A DNA stretch of 64,000 bases from Pseudomonadota bacterium (GTDB lineage: Bacteria; Pseudomonadota; Gammaproteobacteria; Burkholderiales; Rhodocyclaceae): positions 1 through 64,000 of the forward strand of contig JAPLQT010000123.1 of NCBI GenBank assembly GCA_026399515.1. Direction: 5' to 3'. How positions within the stretch are numbered: position 1 is the first letter of the stretch; each line of letters starts with the position of its first letter. This document shows, in pieces, positions 18,422 through 28,477 of this stretch. The translations under genes were made by a program, and so were the position numbers. Below the pieces are notes generated by a model. The model was not told where the DNA came from, searched no databases, and saw nothing but the letters and a program-made list of their open reading frames with translations.

Positions 18422-21400
18422 ATGTTCGATTTCATCATTCACGTCGCCCTCAAGCAACGGCTGATCGTCCTTGGCATTTCGCTGCTGCTGATCATCTACG
18501 GCGCGATCACGCTACGGCAGATGCCGGTGGATGTTTTTCCCGATCTCAACAAGCCGACCGTGACACTGATGACCGAGGCCGGCGGCATGGCGCCGGAAGA
18601 GGTCGAACAACTGGTGAGCTTTCCCATCGAATCCGGCATGAACGGCATGCCGGGTGTGACGCGCGTGCGCTCGGTATCCGGCGTCGGTCTGTCGATCGTC
18701 TACGTCGAGTTCGAATGGGGCTCCGCCATCTACCGCGACCGCCAGCAGATCGCCGAACGCCTGAACCTGGTGCGCGAACAGTTGCCGCCGGGCATCGTGC
18801 CGCAGCTCGGGCCGATCTCCTCGATCATGGGCGAAATCCTGCTGATCGCCATTCCCGCAGATCCCGCCAAGGTCAGCCCGATGCAGGTTCGCGAATACGC
18901 CGACTGGGTGGTGCGGCCGCGTCTCCTGACCATTCCCGGTGTAGCCCAGGTGATTCCCATCGGCGGCGAGGTTCGCCAGTACCGCGTCGAGCTCAAGCCA
19001 GCCCAGCTTCAGTCGCTGGGTATCGAGCGCGAAAAGCTGGATGCGGCACTGAGGGGTTTCGGCGCCAACACCAGCGGCGGCTTTCTCGAAGCGCGGGGCC
19101 GCGAATACCTGATCCGGCAGATCGGCCGCAGCGCACGTATCGAGGACTTGCAGAACCTGGTGGTCAGCGTAAAAGACGGGCAGCCCATCCTGCTCAAGCA
19201 GCTTGCCGACGTGAAGCTGGCATCGGCCATCAAGCGTGGCGACGGCAGCTACAAGGGCAAGCCGGCGGTGATCCTGTCGGTGCAGAAACAGCCGACCGCC
19301 GACAGCGTGACGCTCACGCGCGAGGTGGAGAGAGCCATCGCCGAACTGGGCAAGAGCCTGCCCAAGGGAATTGAAGCGCCGTCCTTTCTCTTCAAGCAGG
19401 CCGACTTCATCGAGCATTCGGTGAGCAATGTCGAGGATGCCCTGCGCGACGGCGCGATCCTGGTGGCGGTAGTCCTCTTCCTGTTTCTGCTCAACGTCCG
19501 CACCACCCTTATTTCGCTGATGGCGATTCCGGTATCGCTGCTCGCTACGGCCTTGGTGTTCCACTACTTCGGCCTGTCGATCAACACCATGACGCTGGGC
19601 GGACTGGCCATCGCCATCGGTGAGCTGGTGGATGATGCCGTGGTCGGCGTCGAGAACGTGCTGCGGCGCCTGAAACTGAATCGAGCCTCCACCGAGCCGC
19701 GTCCGGTAGCCGAAGTCATCGCCGCCGCAACCCTGGAGGTGCGCTCCGCCATCGTCTATGCCACGGTGATCATCGTGCTGGTGTTCGTGCCGCTGTTTGT
19801 CCTGCCCGGCATCGAGGGGCGACTATTCACGCCATTGGGCGTCGCCTATATCGTGTCCATTCTCGCCAGCATGATCGTCTCGGTGACGCTGACACCGGTG
19901 ATGGCCTATTACCTGCTGCCACGAATGAAGCAACTTCACGCCGGGGACAGCCCGCTAGTGATCTGGCTCAAGCGTTGGGATGCCAGGCTGCTGGATTGGT
20001 CCTTCGGCCATGCGCGCGCCCTGTTGGCCGGCGCCGTGGCGCTGGTCGTGATCGTGGCGGCAAGCGTACCGTTCTTCCCGCGCTCCTTCCTGCCGCCCTT
20101 CAACGAAGGCACACTGACGGTCAATGTACTGCTCAATCCCGGCACTTCCCTGACCGAATCGAACCGCATAGGCACGCTGGCCGAGCAACTGGTCGCGCAG
20201 GTGCCCGAGGTGACGCAGATGGGACGCCGCACCGGCCGCGCCGAACTCGACGAACACGCCGAGGGTGTGCACTACACCGAGATGGAGGTGGACCTCAAGG
20301 CGTCCGGCCGCAGCCGCGAACAAATCATTGCCGACATCCGGCAACGCCTGGCCGCCCTGCCGGCGATCACCGGCGTCGGCCAGCCGATCTCCCACCGCCT
20401 CGATCATCTGCTCTCCGGCGTGCGCGCACAGATCGCGCTGAAGGTCTATGGCGACGACCTCGACACCTTACGCGGTCTGGCCGCCGATCTGCGCGACCGG
20501 CTGGCGAGGATACCCGGCGTGACGGATTTGCAGGTCGAGAAGCAGGTGCTGATCCCGCAGATAAAGATCCGCCTCGACTACGAATTGGCGGCGCGCTACG
20601 GCGTCGCCCCCGGCAACCTGCTACGCAGCCTGGAACAGATGATCGAAGGCGAGCGCATCACCCAGATCGTCGAAGGCAATCGCCGATTCGACCTGCTGGT
20701 GCGCCTGCCGGAGAGTGCTCGCAACCCGCAGGCGCTGGCCGATCTGCTGATCGAAACGCCGACCGGCTATGTGCCTTTATCCAGAGTCGCCAGCGTGGAG
20801 GAAAGCGACGGCCCCAATCAGGTCAGCCGCGAAAATTCTCGCCGTCGCATCGTACTCTCAGCCAACACCGACGGCCGCGACATGTCGAAGGTGATCGCCG
20901 ACATTCGCGCCGAGCTCGCCGCAAAACCGCTGCCCGAGGGCTATTTCACGGCGCTGGAAGGTCAGTTCCAGGCGCAGGAGCAAGCAGCGAGGCTCATCAC
21001 GCTGCTCGCTTGCGTGTCGCTGACCATGATCTTCATGGTGCTCTACAGCCGCTACCGCTCGGCGGCGCTGACCTTTATCATCATGGGGAATATCCCGCTG
21101 GCCCTGATCGGCAGTGTGATTGCACTGTGGATTTCGCGGCAGCCGCTGTCGGTCGCCGCCCTGGTCGGCTTCATTACCCTGACCGGCATCGCCACCCGCA
21201 ACGGCATACTCAAAATCAGCCATTACATCAACCTGTGCGCCTTCGAGGGCGAGAAGTTCGGTCAACCGATGATCGTGCGCGGCTCGCTGGAGCGCCTGAC
21301 ACCTGTACTGATGACCGCATTGGTGGCCGCTTTCGCGCTGTTGCCGTTGATGCTCACCGCCGACGCGCCCGGCAAGGAAGTGCTGCACCCGGTGGCGGTG

Positions 21401-21526
21401 GTGATCTTCGGCGGCCTCGTCAGTTCAACCTTGCTCGATACCCTGCTCACGCCGCTGATGTTCTGGTTGTGGGGCAAGCCGGCCTTGGAGCGTTTGCTTG
21501 CGGCCCACGAGAGTGAAAGTTTCTAA
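18422..21526 (+). CDS. Heavy-metal efflux RND inner-membrane pump (CzcA/CusA-like)
   Basis: This 1034-residue RND transporter of the heavy-metal type is complete. Its features are an N-terminal transmembrane helix (RLIVLGISLLLIIYGAITL), the first porter domain, the helix pair with GGLAIAIGELVDDAVVGVENVLRR (acidic proton-relay residues), a second periplasmic half and a final helical bundle ending at WGKPALERLL. It would export monovalent or divalent metals using proton motive force with the adaptor and channel encoded just upstream. The HME relay here reads GELVDDAVV rather than the GAMIDAAIV of the broken pump at 12244, so the two pumps may differ in substrate. Metal specificity cannot be read directly. 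Confidence 0.9.
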   Translation: MFDFIIHVALKQRLIVLGISLLLIIYGAITLRQMPVDVFPDLNKPTVTLMTEAGGMAPEEVEQLVSFPIESGMNGMPGVTRVRSVSGVGLSIVYVEFEWGSAIYRDRQQIAERLNLVREQLPPGIVPQLGPISSIMGEILLIAIPADPAKVSPMQVREYADWVVRPRLLTIPGVAQVIPIGGEVRQYRVELKPAQLQSLGIEREKLDAALRGFGANTSGGFLEARGREYLIRQIGRSARIEDLQNLVVSVKDGQPILLKQLADVKLASAIKRGDGSYKGKPAVILSVQKQPTADSVTLTREVERAIAELGKSLPKGIEAPSFLFKQADFIEHSVSNVEDALRDGAILVAVVLFLFLLNVRTTLISLMAIPVSLLATALVFHYFGLSINTMTLGGLAIAIGELVDDAVVGVENVLRRLKLNRASTEPRPVAEVIAAATLEVRSAIVYATVIIVLVFVPLFVLPGIEGRLFTPLGVAYIVSILASMIVSVTLTPVMAYYLLPRMKQLHAGDSPLVIWLKRWDARLLDWSFGHARALLAGAVALVVIVAASVPFFPRSFLPPFNEGTLTVNVLLNPGTSLTESNRIGTLAEQLVAQVPEVTQMGRRTGRAELDEHAEGVHYTEMEVDLKASGRSREQIIADIRQRLAALPAITGVGQPISHRLDHLLSGVRAQIALKVYGDDLDTLRGLAADLRDRLARIPGVTDLQVEKQVLIPQIKIRLDYELAARYGVAPGNLLRSLEQMIEGERITQIVEGNRRFDLLVRLPESARNPQALADLLIETPTGYVPLSRVASVEESDGPNQVSRENSRRRIVLSANTDGRDMSKVIADIRAELAAKPLPEGYFTALEGQFQAQEQAARLITLLACVSLTMIFMVLYSRYRSAALTFIIMGNIPLALIGSVIALWISRQPLSVAALVGFITLTGIATRNGILKISHYINLCAFEGEKFGQPMIVRGSLERLTPVLMTALVAAFALLPLMLTADAPGKEVLHPVAVVIFGGLVSSTLLDTLLTPLMFWLWGKPALERLLAAHESESF

Positions 21527-21559
21527 ACCTGATAACACATAACACCCAAGGAGTTTTCC

Positions 21560-22021
21560 ATGAAGCCAGTAAGAGCCCTGATTTTCGTCGCTGTTGCAAG
21601 CTTGTTCGGTTTTGCGAGCCCGAGTCTGCTTGCCCACGGCGGCGAAAACCACGATACCCAGAAGGCGACCAACGGCGGTCAGCTACGTACGGCAGGCCTC
21701 TATAACATCGAGCTGGTGGTGGCGAAAGACAACAGGGAAGCGACGGACAGCCCGATCGTCATCCACGTCACCGATCATGCGGGAGCGAAGGTTCCAACAG
21801 TCGGCGCCACCGGCACGGCGACCATCCTTGCCGGCAAGCAGAAAGCCACGGCCATGCTCGTCGCCGACGGCGACAACCGCCTGAAGGGCACCGCCAAATA
21901 TCCATCGGCGCCGGACATGAAAGTCGTGGTATCGATTTCCTTTCCCGGCAAAGCGGCCGAGCAGGCACGCTTCACGCCGCTTGCCGCGACGAAAGATGAG
22001 CATACGGAACACCAGCACTGA
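21560..22021 (+). CDS. Small His-rich periplasmic protein of the efflux locus
   Basis: This 153-residue protein has a signal peptide that ends before AHGGENHDTQ, a beta-rich middle resembling a periplasmic immunoglobulin-like sandwich (YNIELVVAKDN, IVIHVTDHAGAKV), and a His-rich C-terminus (DEHTEHQH). Metal binding by both ends is likely. AAGGAG lies 7 bases before the ATG. It is the last gene of the structural efflux operon, before the regulatory pair. No named family is assigned. Confidence 0.72.
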   Translation: MKPVRALIFVAVASLFGFASPSLLAHGGENHDTQKATNGGQLRTAGLYNIELVVAKDNREATDSPIVIHVTDHAGAKVPTVGATGTATILAGKQKATAMLVADGDNRLKGTAKYPSAPDMKVVVSISFPGKAAEQARFTPLAATKDEHTEHQH

Positions 22022-22133
22022 CACTCCGACGGATGACTCCTGGTCTCCTGGTTTTGGAGCGCTGGATTTCGTGTCCGGTTAAGCATGAGTGGCGTATCTG
22101 AATGCACAATGCAAGAATAGTGCTGAGGCTGCC

Positions 22134-22814
22134 ATGAAAATACTCATCGTTGAAGACCAGGCAAAGACCGGCGATTATCTCAAGCAGGGCTTGAGCGAGG
22201 CCGGCTTCGTCGTCGACCTGGCGCGCGACGGCATGGACGGCCTGCACCTTGGACTGAGCGAGGCCTACGATCTGGTAGTGCTCGACGTGATGCTGCCCAC
22301 TCTCGACGGCTGGCAGATTCTGGCGGCGCTGCGCAAGGCCGGCAAGGACATGCCGGTGCTGTTCCTCACCGCGCGCGACCAGGTGACGGACCGCGTCAAG
22401 GGTCTGGAACTCGGCGCCGACGACTACCTGGTCAAGCCCTTTGCCTTCGCCGAATTGCTGGCACGGGCGCGCACGCTGCTGCGCCGAGGCAAGGCCAAGG
22501 AACCGGAGTTGCTGCATGTCGCCGACCTCGAGCTCGACCTGCTGCGCCGCAGAGTTTCGCGCGACGGCCGGCGTATCGATCTCACCGCCAAGGAGTTCGG
22601 CCTGCTCGAACTGCTGATGCCGCGTCAGGGCGAGGTGCTGCCGCGCTCGCTGATCGCCTCCCAGGTGTGGGACATGACTTTCGACAGCGATACCAACGTC
22701 ATCGAGGTGGCGGTGCGCCGCCTGCGCGCCAAGATGGACGACGATTTCGAACCCAAGCTGATCCGTACCGTGCGCGGCATGGGCTATGTGCTCGAAGCAC
22801 CGGAACCGTCCTGA
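22134..22814 (+). CDS. OmpR-family response regulator, CusR-like
   Basis: This 226-residue regulator has a receiver domain with Asp51 (VVLDVMLP), acidic pocket residues E7 and D8, and Lys in VKPFAF, followed by a winged-helix DNA-binding domain ([21 protein letters not shown] and [15 protein letters not shown]). It is closest in character to heavy-metal regulators such as CusR, CopR and CzcR. The ATG at 22134 gives the standard MKILIVEDQ start; an upstream in-frame GTG or TTG start is unlikely. It overlaps the sensor gene by 1 base (TGATG). Confidence 0.91.
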   Translation: MKILIVEDQAKTGDYLKQGLSEAGFVVDLARDGMDGLHLGLSEAYDLVVLDVMLPTLDGWQILAALRKAGKDMPVLFLTARDQVTDRVKGLELGADDYLVKPFAFAELLARARTLLRRGKAKEPELLHVADLELDLLRRRVSRDGRRIDLTAKEFGLLELLMPRQGEVLPRSLIASQVWDMTFDSDTNVIEVAVRRLRAKMDDDFEPKLIRTVRGMGYVLEAPEPS

Positions 22815-24199
22815 TGCGCGGCCCTTCGCTGACTGTCCGGCTGGCGCTACTCTTCGCCGCTGTATCGACGACCGTGCTGCTGACCGTCGGCACCGTAATC
22901 GGCTACCTGGTCGAGGAACATTTCGAGATGCTGGATATGGTCGAACTCGGCGGCAAGATGACGCTCATCGAGCATGTCCTCGCCAAGACCGGCGCATCGT
23001 CACAAAGGGCGGAACTGTCGCGAGAACTCGACGATGCCCTGGTGGGGCACCATGGCCTGTCGGTCGCCGTTTATGCGGACCACGGGGAGCCGATCTACGC
23101 CACCGAGGGCGCCGACTTTCCAAGCCAGGTGTTACACGGCGGCCCAGGCGGACTGCTGGCCAAACCGATGCGCCCGGTCATCTGGGAGCATCAGGGTCAG
23201 TCTTTTCGCGGCATCGCCGCCACCGTGGCCGCCGGTGCCCAGACACACGTCGTGGCGCTGGCGCTCGACATGGGCCACCACCAGGAATTCATGTCCGCGT
23301 TCCGGCGCATGCTCTGGGCGGCGCTGGCCCTCGGCATCGTCTTGAGCAGCCTGCTCGGCTGGCTGGCAGCCCGGCGTGGGCTGGCGCCGATCCGCGCGAT
23401 CGCCGGCATCGCCCGCGGCATCTCGGCGGAACGACTGGACGCGCGCCTTCCAGTCGAACGGGTGCCGGTTGAAATTCAGGATCTGGCGGTGTCGTTCAAC
23501 GCGATGCTGGCGCGACTCGAGGATTCGTTCAAGCGCCTGTCCGAATTCTCGTCGGACATCGCCCACGAACTGCGCACACCGGTGAGCAACCTGATGACCC
23601 AGACCCAGGTCGCTGTCTCCAAGGCGCGCAGCGCCGACGAATACCGGGAAATCCTCTACTCCAACCTTGAGGAATACGACCGTCTGGCACGCATGATCGC
23701 CGACATGTTGTTCATCGCCAAGACCGACAACCACTTGCTGACGCTCCGCCGCGAAGCTGTCGACCTCGGCGCGGAAATCGATCAACTGTTGGATTTTTAC
23801 CAGGCGCTTGCCGACGAGCAAGGCGTACGCATGACCCGTAGCGGCGATGGCCGGCTTGTCGGCGACGCCTTGATGATACGTCGCGCCTTGAGCAACCTGC
23901 TGTCCAACGCGATTCGACATACGCCGCGCGGCGGCTCGGTGTCGATCGCGGTCGACGCGCTAGATCCCGGGCAAACTCGGGTCCGCGTCGAAAATACCGG
24001 TGAGACTATTCCCGCGGAATATCTGCCGCGCTTGTTCGACCGCTTCTACCGTATCGACCCGGCGCGCAGCCGCAGCAGCGAGGGCGCGGGGCTGGGGCTG
24101 GCGATCGTAAAGTCCATCGTCGAGGCACATGGCGGCGAGATCACAGTGACTTCAGCCGCCGGCATGACCAGCTTCGTGATGAATTTTCCGGCGGTTTGA
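22814..24199 (+). CDS. Heavy-metal sensor histidine kinase, CusS-like
   Basis: This 461-residue kinase has two membrane helices flanking a periplasmic sensor of about 130 residues, a HAMP segment (RRGLAPIRAIAGIARGI), a HisKA domain with His251 in SSDIAHELRTPVSNL, and an HATPase domain with N and G boxes (SNLLSNAIRHTP, GAGLGLAIVKSIVEAHGG). The family senses periplasmic Cu/Ag or Zn/Cd and phosphorylates the paired regulator. The gene is the last of this strand before a repeat and the convergent EF-G-like gene. Confidence 0.9.
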   Translation: MRGPSLTVRLALLFAAVSTTVLLTVGTVIGYLVEEHFEMLDMVELGGKMTLIEHVLAKTGASSQRAELSRELDDALVGHHGLSVAVYADHGEPIYATEGADFPSQVLHGGPGGLLAKPMRPVIWEHQGQSFRGIAATVAAGAQTHVVALALDMGHHQEFMSAFRRMLWAALALGIVLSSLLGWLAARRGLAPIRAIAGIARGISAERLDARLPVERVPVEIQDLAVSFNAMLARLEDSFKRLSEFSSDIAHELRTPVSNLMTQTQVAVSKARSADEYREILYSNLEEYDRLARMIADMLFIAKTDNHLLTLRREAVDLGAEIDQLLDFYQALADEQGVRMTRSGDGRLVGDALMIRRALSNLLSNAIRHTPRGGSVSIAVDALDPGQTRVRVENTGETIPAEYLPRLFDRFYRIDPARSRSSEGAGLGLAIVKSIVEAHGGEITVTSAAGMTSFVMNFPAV

Positions 24200-24250
24200 C
24201 GGCTAGCACTTGGTCACCGAGAAAATGATGGGGCACATAACACCTCGTCT

Positions 24251-24312
24251 CACCGGCGAAAGCCGGTGTCCAGATCGTCGTCCGTATGGATTCCGGCTTT
24301 CGCCGGAATGAC
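24251..24312. repeat. REP/BIME-like pair of inverted hairpins
   Basis: Two hairpins lie in the gap between convergent genes: CACCGGC-GAAA-GCCGGTG (24251-24268) and TTCCGGC-TTTC-GCCGGAA (24291-24308). They are in opposite orientation, which is the layout of a bacterial interspersed mosaic element. They may act as a transcript end for the sensor kinase and the convergent gene. No second copy was noticed in this window. Confidence 0.78.
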
Positions 24313-24331
24313 GGACCTGTTCGGTGCTTCC

Positions 24332-26363
24332 CTAGTCCTCTTCGTCGTGGATCTTGTGCTGCGCCATGAGCTTCTGCTGTATCGGCGGCGGCACCGCGGC
24401 GTAGCGGCTGAACTCGATGGTATAGCTGCCCTGGCCGCCGGTCAGCGACTTGAGACGCGACTGGTAGTCGGCGATCTCCGCCAGCGGCACTTCGCCGGCA
24501 ATCGCCACGGTTCCCGGCCCGCGCCCGTTGGTGCCGGTGATGTGGCCGCGGCGTCCGGCGAGATCGCCGGTCAGATCGCCGATGGCCGTTTCCGGTGCCG
24601 TCACTTCGATATTGACGATGGGTTCGAGCACGATGGCCGCCGCTTCCTTGATCGCCGCCATCGCCGCCTTGCGCCCAGCGGCAACGAACGCGACTTCCTT
24701 GGAGTCGACCGGGTGATGCTTGCCGTCATACACCACCACCCGCAGGTCGACCACCGGCTGACCTGCGATGACGCCTGAGTCGAGCGCCATGCGCACGCCT
24801 TTTTCGACGGCCGGGATGAATACTCCCGGAATCGTGCCGCCTTTCACCGCATCGACGAACTCGAAGCCCGCGCCGCGCTCCAGCGGCTCGATGCGCAAGG
24901 CCACCTCGCCGAATTGGCCGGCCCCGCCGCTCTGCTTCTTGTGGCGGTAAGTGGCCTCGGACTTGCGGGTAATGGTCTCACGATAGGGAATGCGGGGCGG
25001 GGCGGTCGACACGTCCAGCTTGTACTGGCTCACCATTTTTTCCAGCTTGCTGCGCAGGTGCATCTCGCCCAGTCCGCGTATCACCGTTTCATTGGTCGTC
25101 GGATGACGTTCGACGACGAAGCAGGGGTCTTCCAGTTCCAGCTTGTGCAGGATGTCGAAGAGGCGCTGTTCGTCGCCCTTCTTCTTGGTCTCTACCGCCA
25201 GCCCCTGCATCGGTTGGGGAAATTCCAGCGGTTTGAGGTGGATGTGGTCTTCTTCGTGCGAGTCATGCAGTACCGCGTCGAATTCGATTTCCTCGACTTT
25301 GGCAATCGCACCGAGATCGCCGGGCAGCAGCCTTGCCCTGCAATTTGTAGAGATGGGCGACCTTGAACGGACGCCGGCTGGAACCGACGAACAACTGCGC
25401 TTCCTTCCTGATGGTGCCTTGATGCACGCGGAATATGCCGATCTTGCCCATGTAGGGATCCGCTACCACCTTGAAGACGTGGGCCAGCACATGCCGGTCT
25501 GGATCGGGAACGGCATGGAATTCCTCGACCGGGCCGCCCGGCTCGCCTTTCAGGAAGGGCGGCGGATTGCCTTCGGCGGGATTGGGTGCGAGCTTCACCA
25601 GAACCTCGAGCAACTCGGCAATACCGGCGCCGGTCCGGGCCGAGACGAAGAGGATGGGAATCAGGTGACCGGCGCGCAAGGCTTTCTCGAACGGCGCGTG
25701 CAATTCTTCCAGCGAAGGATCCTGGCCATCCTCGAGATAGCGCGCCAGCAGGTTCTCGTCTTCCTCGACGATCTGGTCGATCAAGGCGCGGTGAGCGGCC
25801 GCCACCGATTCGAAATCCGCATCGCCGGCGCTGTGTCCGAGCACTTCGACGACGTCGTGGCGATCATGCGCCGGCAAGTCCAGCAACATGCATTCGTTGC
25901 CGAAGCGGGCGCGGATGTCGCCCACCAGGGCCGGCAAGTCGACGTTGTCGGCGTCGATCTTGTTGATCACGATCATGCGGCACAGATTGCGCGCCGCCGA
26001 CCATTTCATCATGCGCTCGGCGGCAAGCTCGATGCCGGTCTGGGCGTTGATGACGATCAACGCCGTATCCGCGGCCGCCAGCGCGCCGATCGCCTGGCCG
26101 GCGAAGTCCGGATATCCCGGCGTGTCGACCAGGTTGACCTGAACGCCCTGCCAGGCGAAATTCGCCAGCGCGGAATTCAGCGAGTGCCCGGCAGCCTTCT
26201 CCTGAGCGTCGAAATCGCAAACGGTGCTGCCCTTCTCCACGCTGCCCGGCGTCTTGATCGCGCCGGCGCGAGCCAGCAAGGTTTCGGCGAGCGTGGTCTT
26301 GCCAGCCCCGCCGTGCCCAACCAGGGCAACGGTGCGGATGGCATCGGTGGTGTACTTCGGCAT
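24332..26363 (-). pseudogene. EF-G-like translational GTPase (FusA2 type), frameshifted
   Basis: The N-terminal 366-residue frame has the GTPase motifs HGGAGKTTL, VDTPGYPDF and NKIDAD. The C-terminal 292-residue frame has domains III-V (SGGAGQFGEVALRIEPLERG, VPLAEIADYQSRLKSLTGGQGSY). Together they form an EF-G-like protein of about 675 residues, related to the non-canonical FusA2 group rather than the main EF-G. Near 25325-25333 the sequence passes from LYKLQGK to LPGDLGAIAKVEE in another frame. The expected residues between them (EHVE and a few more) are missing, so a short deletion of about 20 bases shifted the frame. The start is ATG 26363. The gene is probably inactive unless the assembly is wrong. 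Confidence 0.82.
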
Positions 26364-26493
26364 GATGCAGACTCCCTATTTTGTTGGACGTTTCGCCGGA
26401 TTCTACGCCATCCGCCGGGGCTGGGCATGCGGGTAGGCGGGTTGAGGGCTGTCAGTGAAAGTAGCTGCAATGAGTAAGTCCATCAGCACCACG

Positions 26494-27489
26494 TCACTTG
26501 GGTTTCTTCTCCGGCAATTGCCTAACGATTCGGTCGAAATCGGATTCAAAACGCCGGTCATCCAGCACCCGGAACTTGTCGAACTCCTGTTCGGCGTGTG
26601 ACTTGGCCAGATCAGCCGAGACCTTGCCAGCGCCCTGCAAAATCTCGCGGTCGTTTAGCGTCAAAAAACCTTCCAGTTTGCTTATCCAGTCCTGCATGCT
26701 CATGGCAATCCGCCGCGCCGCTTGGCCTTCGGCGAAGATCAGGTATTGCTCGGCCAGACTGTTGAGTACGCGCAGTTCTTTTTCGGTCAGGTAGTTCTTG
26801 GCGACGCTGACGTCGGACTTGCGGATGCGCGCGCCCTCCCAAGTTGTCAGTCCCATATTCGGTCGGTCGCTGTCGGCGCGAGCGGCGATTAGCTCGGCGG
26901 CGGTCTGGCCGTGGACGGCGTAGTGCACCTTGTTCTGCACCGTGGCGAAGAACTGTTGCGTCAGCGGATGATCGGCATCGTAGTCGACGCTGGTGGCGTA
27001 AATGTCGGTGATCTTCTGATAAAAGCGCCGCTCGCTGGTTCGAATGTCTTGCAGGCGGCGCGTCAGTTCGTCGAAATAATCCCGGCCCTTGCCGGGATTC
27101 TTCAGGCGTTGGTCGTCCAGCACAAAGCCCTTGACGATGTATTCCTTCAACTTGTCATTCGCCCATTGGCGAAAGCGCACGCCGACCGGGCTGCGCACCC
27201 GGAAGCCCAGCGCCAGCACCATGTCCAGGTTGTAATGCTCGACCTCGCGGCTGACCTCCCGTCCGCCTTCGACTTGAACTGTTCGGAAAAACCGAACAGT
27301 TGCCTCCGGCGTCAGCTCATCATCCTCGAAGATGTGTTTGATGTGCTCACTGACCGTCCCCTTGGCCTTGCCGAACAACTCGGTCAACTGCTTCTGGTTC
27401 AGCCAAAGGGTTTCCGCATCCAGCGTCACGTCGATGCGGGTGGAGCCATCCTCGCTTTGGTAGATCAGAAATTGCTGGGGTTCGTCCAT
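26494..27489 (-). CDS. RhuM-family protein
   Basis: This 331-residue protein matches the RhuM family (virulence RhuM, often found with restriction or abortive infection loci). Diagnostic parts are TLWLNQKQLTELFGKAKGTVSEHIKHIF, REVEHYNLDMVLALGFRVRS, GVRFRQWANDKLKEYIVKGF and the C-terminal DLAKSHAEQEFDKFR. The ATG at 27489 (MDEPQQFLIYQSEDG) is preferred over one 24 codons upstream because the family begins there. It has no signal peptide. Its neighbours are accessory genes, and its role is not known. Confidence 0.82.
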   Translation of the reverse strand: MDEPQQFLIYQSEDGSTRIDVTLDAETLWLNQKQLTELFGKAKGTVSEHIKHIFEDDELTPEATVRFFRTVQVEGGREVSREVEHYNLDMVLALGFRVRSPVGVRFRQWANDKLKEYIVKGFVLDDQRLKNPGKGRDYFDELTRRLQDIRTSERRFYQKITDIYATSVDYDADHPLTQQFFATVQNKVHYAVHGQTAAELIAARADSDRPNMGLTTWEGARIRKSDVSVAKNYLTEKELRVLNSLAEQYLIFAEGQAARRIAMSMQDWISKLEGFLTLNDREILQGAGKVSADLAKSHAEQEFDKFRVLDDRRFESDFDRIVRQLPEKKPK

Positions 27490-27619
27490 GGTGGTACCTG
27501 ACCAGGGTGATTGCAGATCGGGTGCAAAGTCATGACAGCCCACTCGCTGACGTCTCGCCAACGCCGACTTTGTCGGGGTGAGGGACTACGAGGATGTCCA
27601 TTGATAACCGATTCACACC

Positions 27620-28477
27620 TTACCAAGAGATTGCCAAGCTATCTTGGTCGTTTGGAAGCGCCATCCATTTGGGCGTAATTAGAATCTCCTTCCCACGTCT
27701 TCGCTCCGCCGCTGCGTATCGAAGCGCGAATGGCCTTATGTTTGCCCAACCTTGATATAGATCCCTGATTTCTGGACAGTCATCGTAAGTAACAACCCAC
27801 GCTGCCTCTGTCATGCCATTGAGTTTGGATGCCAGCGTCGCATGGTAGCCCGCATCCAAGAGGTTCAAATATAGAAGACTCCCTTTCACGAAATAGGGGG
27901 GATCGATGAAGAAGAGTACCGACCTAGGATCGAGTCGATTAATAAAGGTAACTCCATCAATGCCGGATACGGAAATCCTATCGCGATACTCAGCTACCTT
28001 TTTACAGCGGCGATGGAGATCAGGCTTGTTGAAACGAGCATCGATCTTCCATTTCCCGTGCTGCTCGACGCCCCCAATGGGACCACCATTCATGATGATT
28101 CCAGACCGATTGCATCGGTTTAAGAAGAACGCAGAGAAACCACGTCGTAGTCGTGAAACCTTTCCTCTTCCTCGATAGACTTCACGTTGACGAAGCCATT
28201 CCTCGATATCGACGCATGCCGTATCTAACATTTCAAGAAATGGTTCTGATCGGTTGACGAGCGTCCACCAGAAGTCATGAATAGCGAGGTCCGCGTCATT
28301 CAAATGGATTCTTGGAGTATCCTCTTGGAATAGTAGAGATAAGGATGCTCCCGCTCCGCCTGCGAACGGTTCCGCTATCTCAAATGCCCCTAAGCCGTTC
28401 ACTCTCCTAATCTGGCGGAGCAAGCTCGACATTGCCGATTTCCCACCTGGATAACGTAAAGGACTGGCCGCCTTCAT
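27620..28477 (-). CDS. DNA adenine methylase (D12/Dam class)
   Basis: This 285-residue protein has the class motifs: SPLRYPGGKSAM at the N-terminus, EPFAGGAGASLSL (AdoMet motif I), and FFIDPPYF (the catalytic DPPY motif). It would methylate N6 of adenine in a short site. Codon use and base composition are AT-richer than the flanking genes, suggesting horizontal transfer. Its ATG overlaps the stop of the ParB-domain gene by 4 bases (ATGA), so the two are translated as one unit. No cognate endonuclease is seen beside it. Confidence 0.86.
   Translation of the reverse strand: MKAASPLRYPGGKSAMSSLLRQIRRVNGLGAFEIAEPFAGGAGASLSLLFQEDTPRIHLNDADLAIHDFWWTLVNRSEPFLEMLDTACVDIEEWLRQREVYRGRGKVSRLRRGFSAFFLNRCNRSGIIMNGGPIGGVEQHGKWKIDARFNKPDLHRRCKKVAEYRDRISVSGIDGVTFINRLDPRSVLFFIDPPYFVKGSLLYLNLLDAGYHATLASKLNGMTEAAWVVTYDDCPEIRDLYQGWANIRPFALRYAAAERRRGKEILITPKWMALPNDQDSLAISW

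Noticed and set aside
25500-25580. PPPFLKGEPGGP stretch in the FusA2-like gene as a repeat insertion
   Set aside because: Related FusA2 proteins have a similar NPPxFLKGE stretch, so it is probably native.
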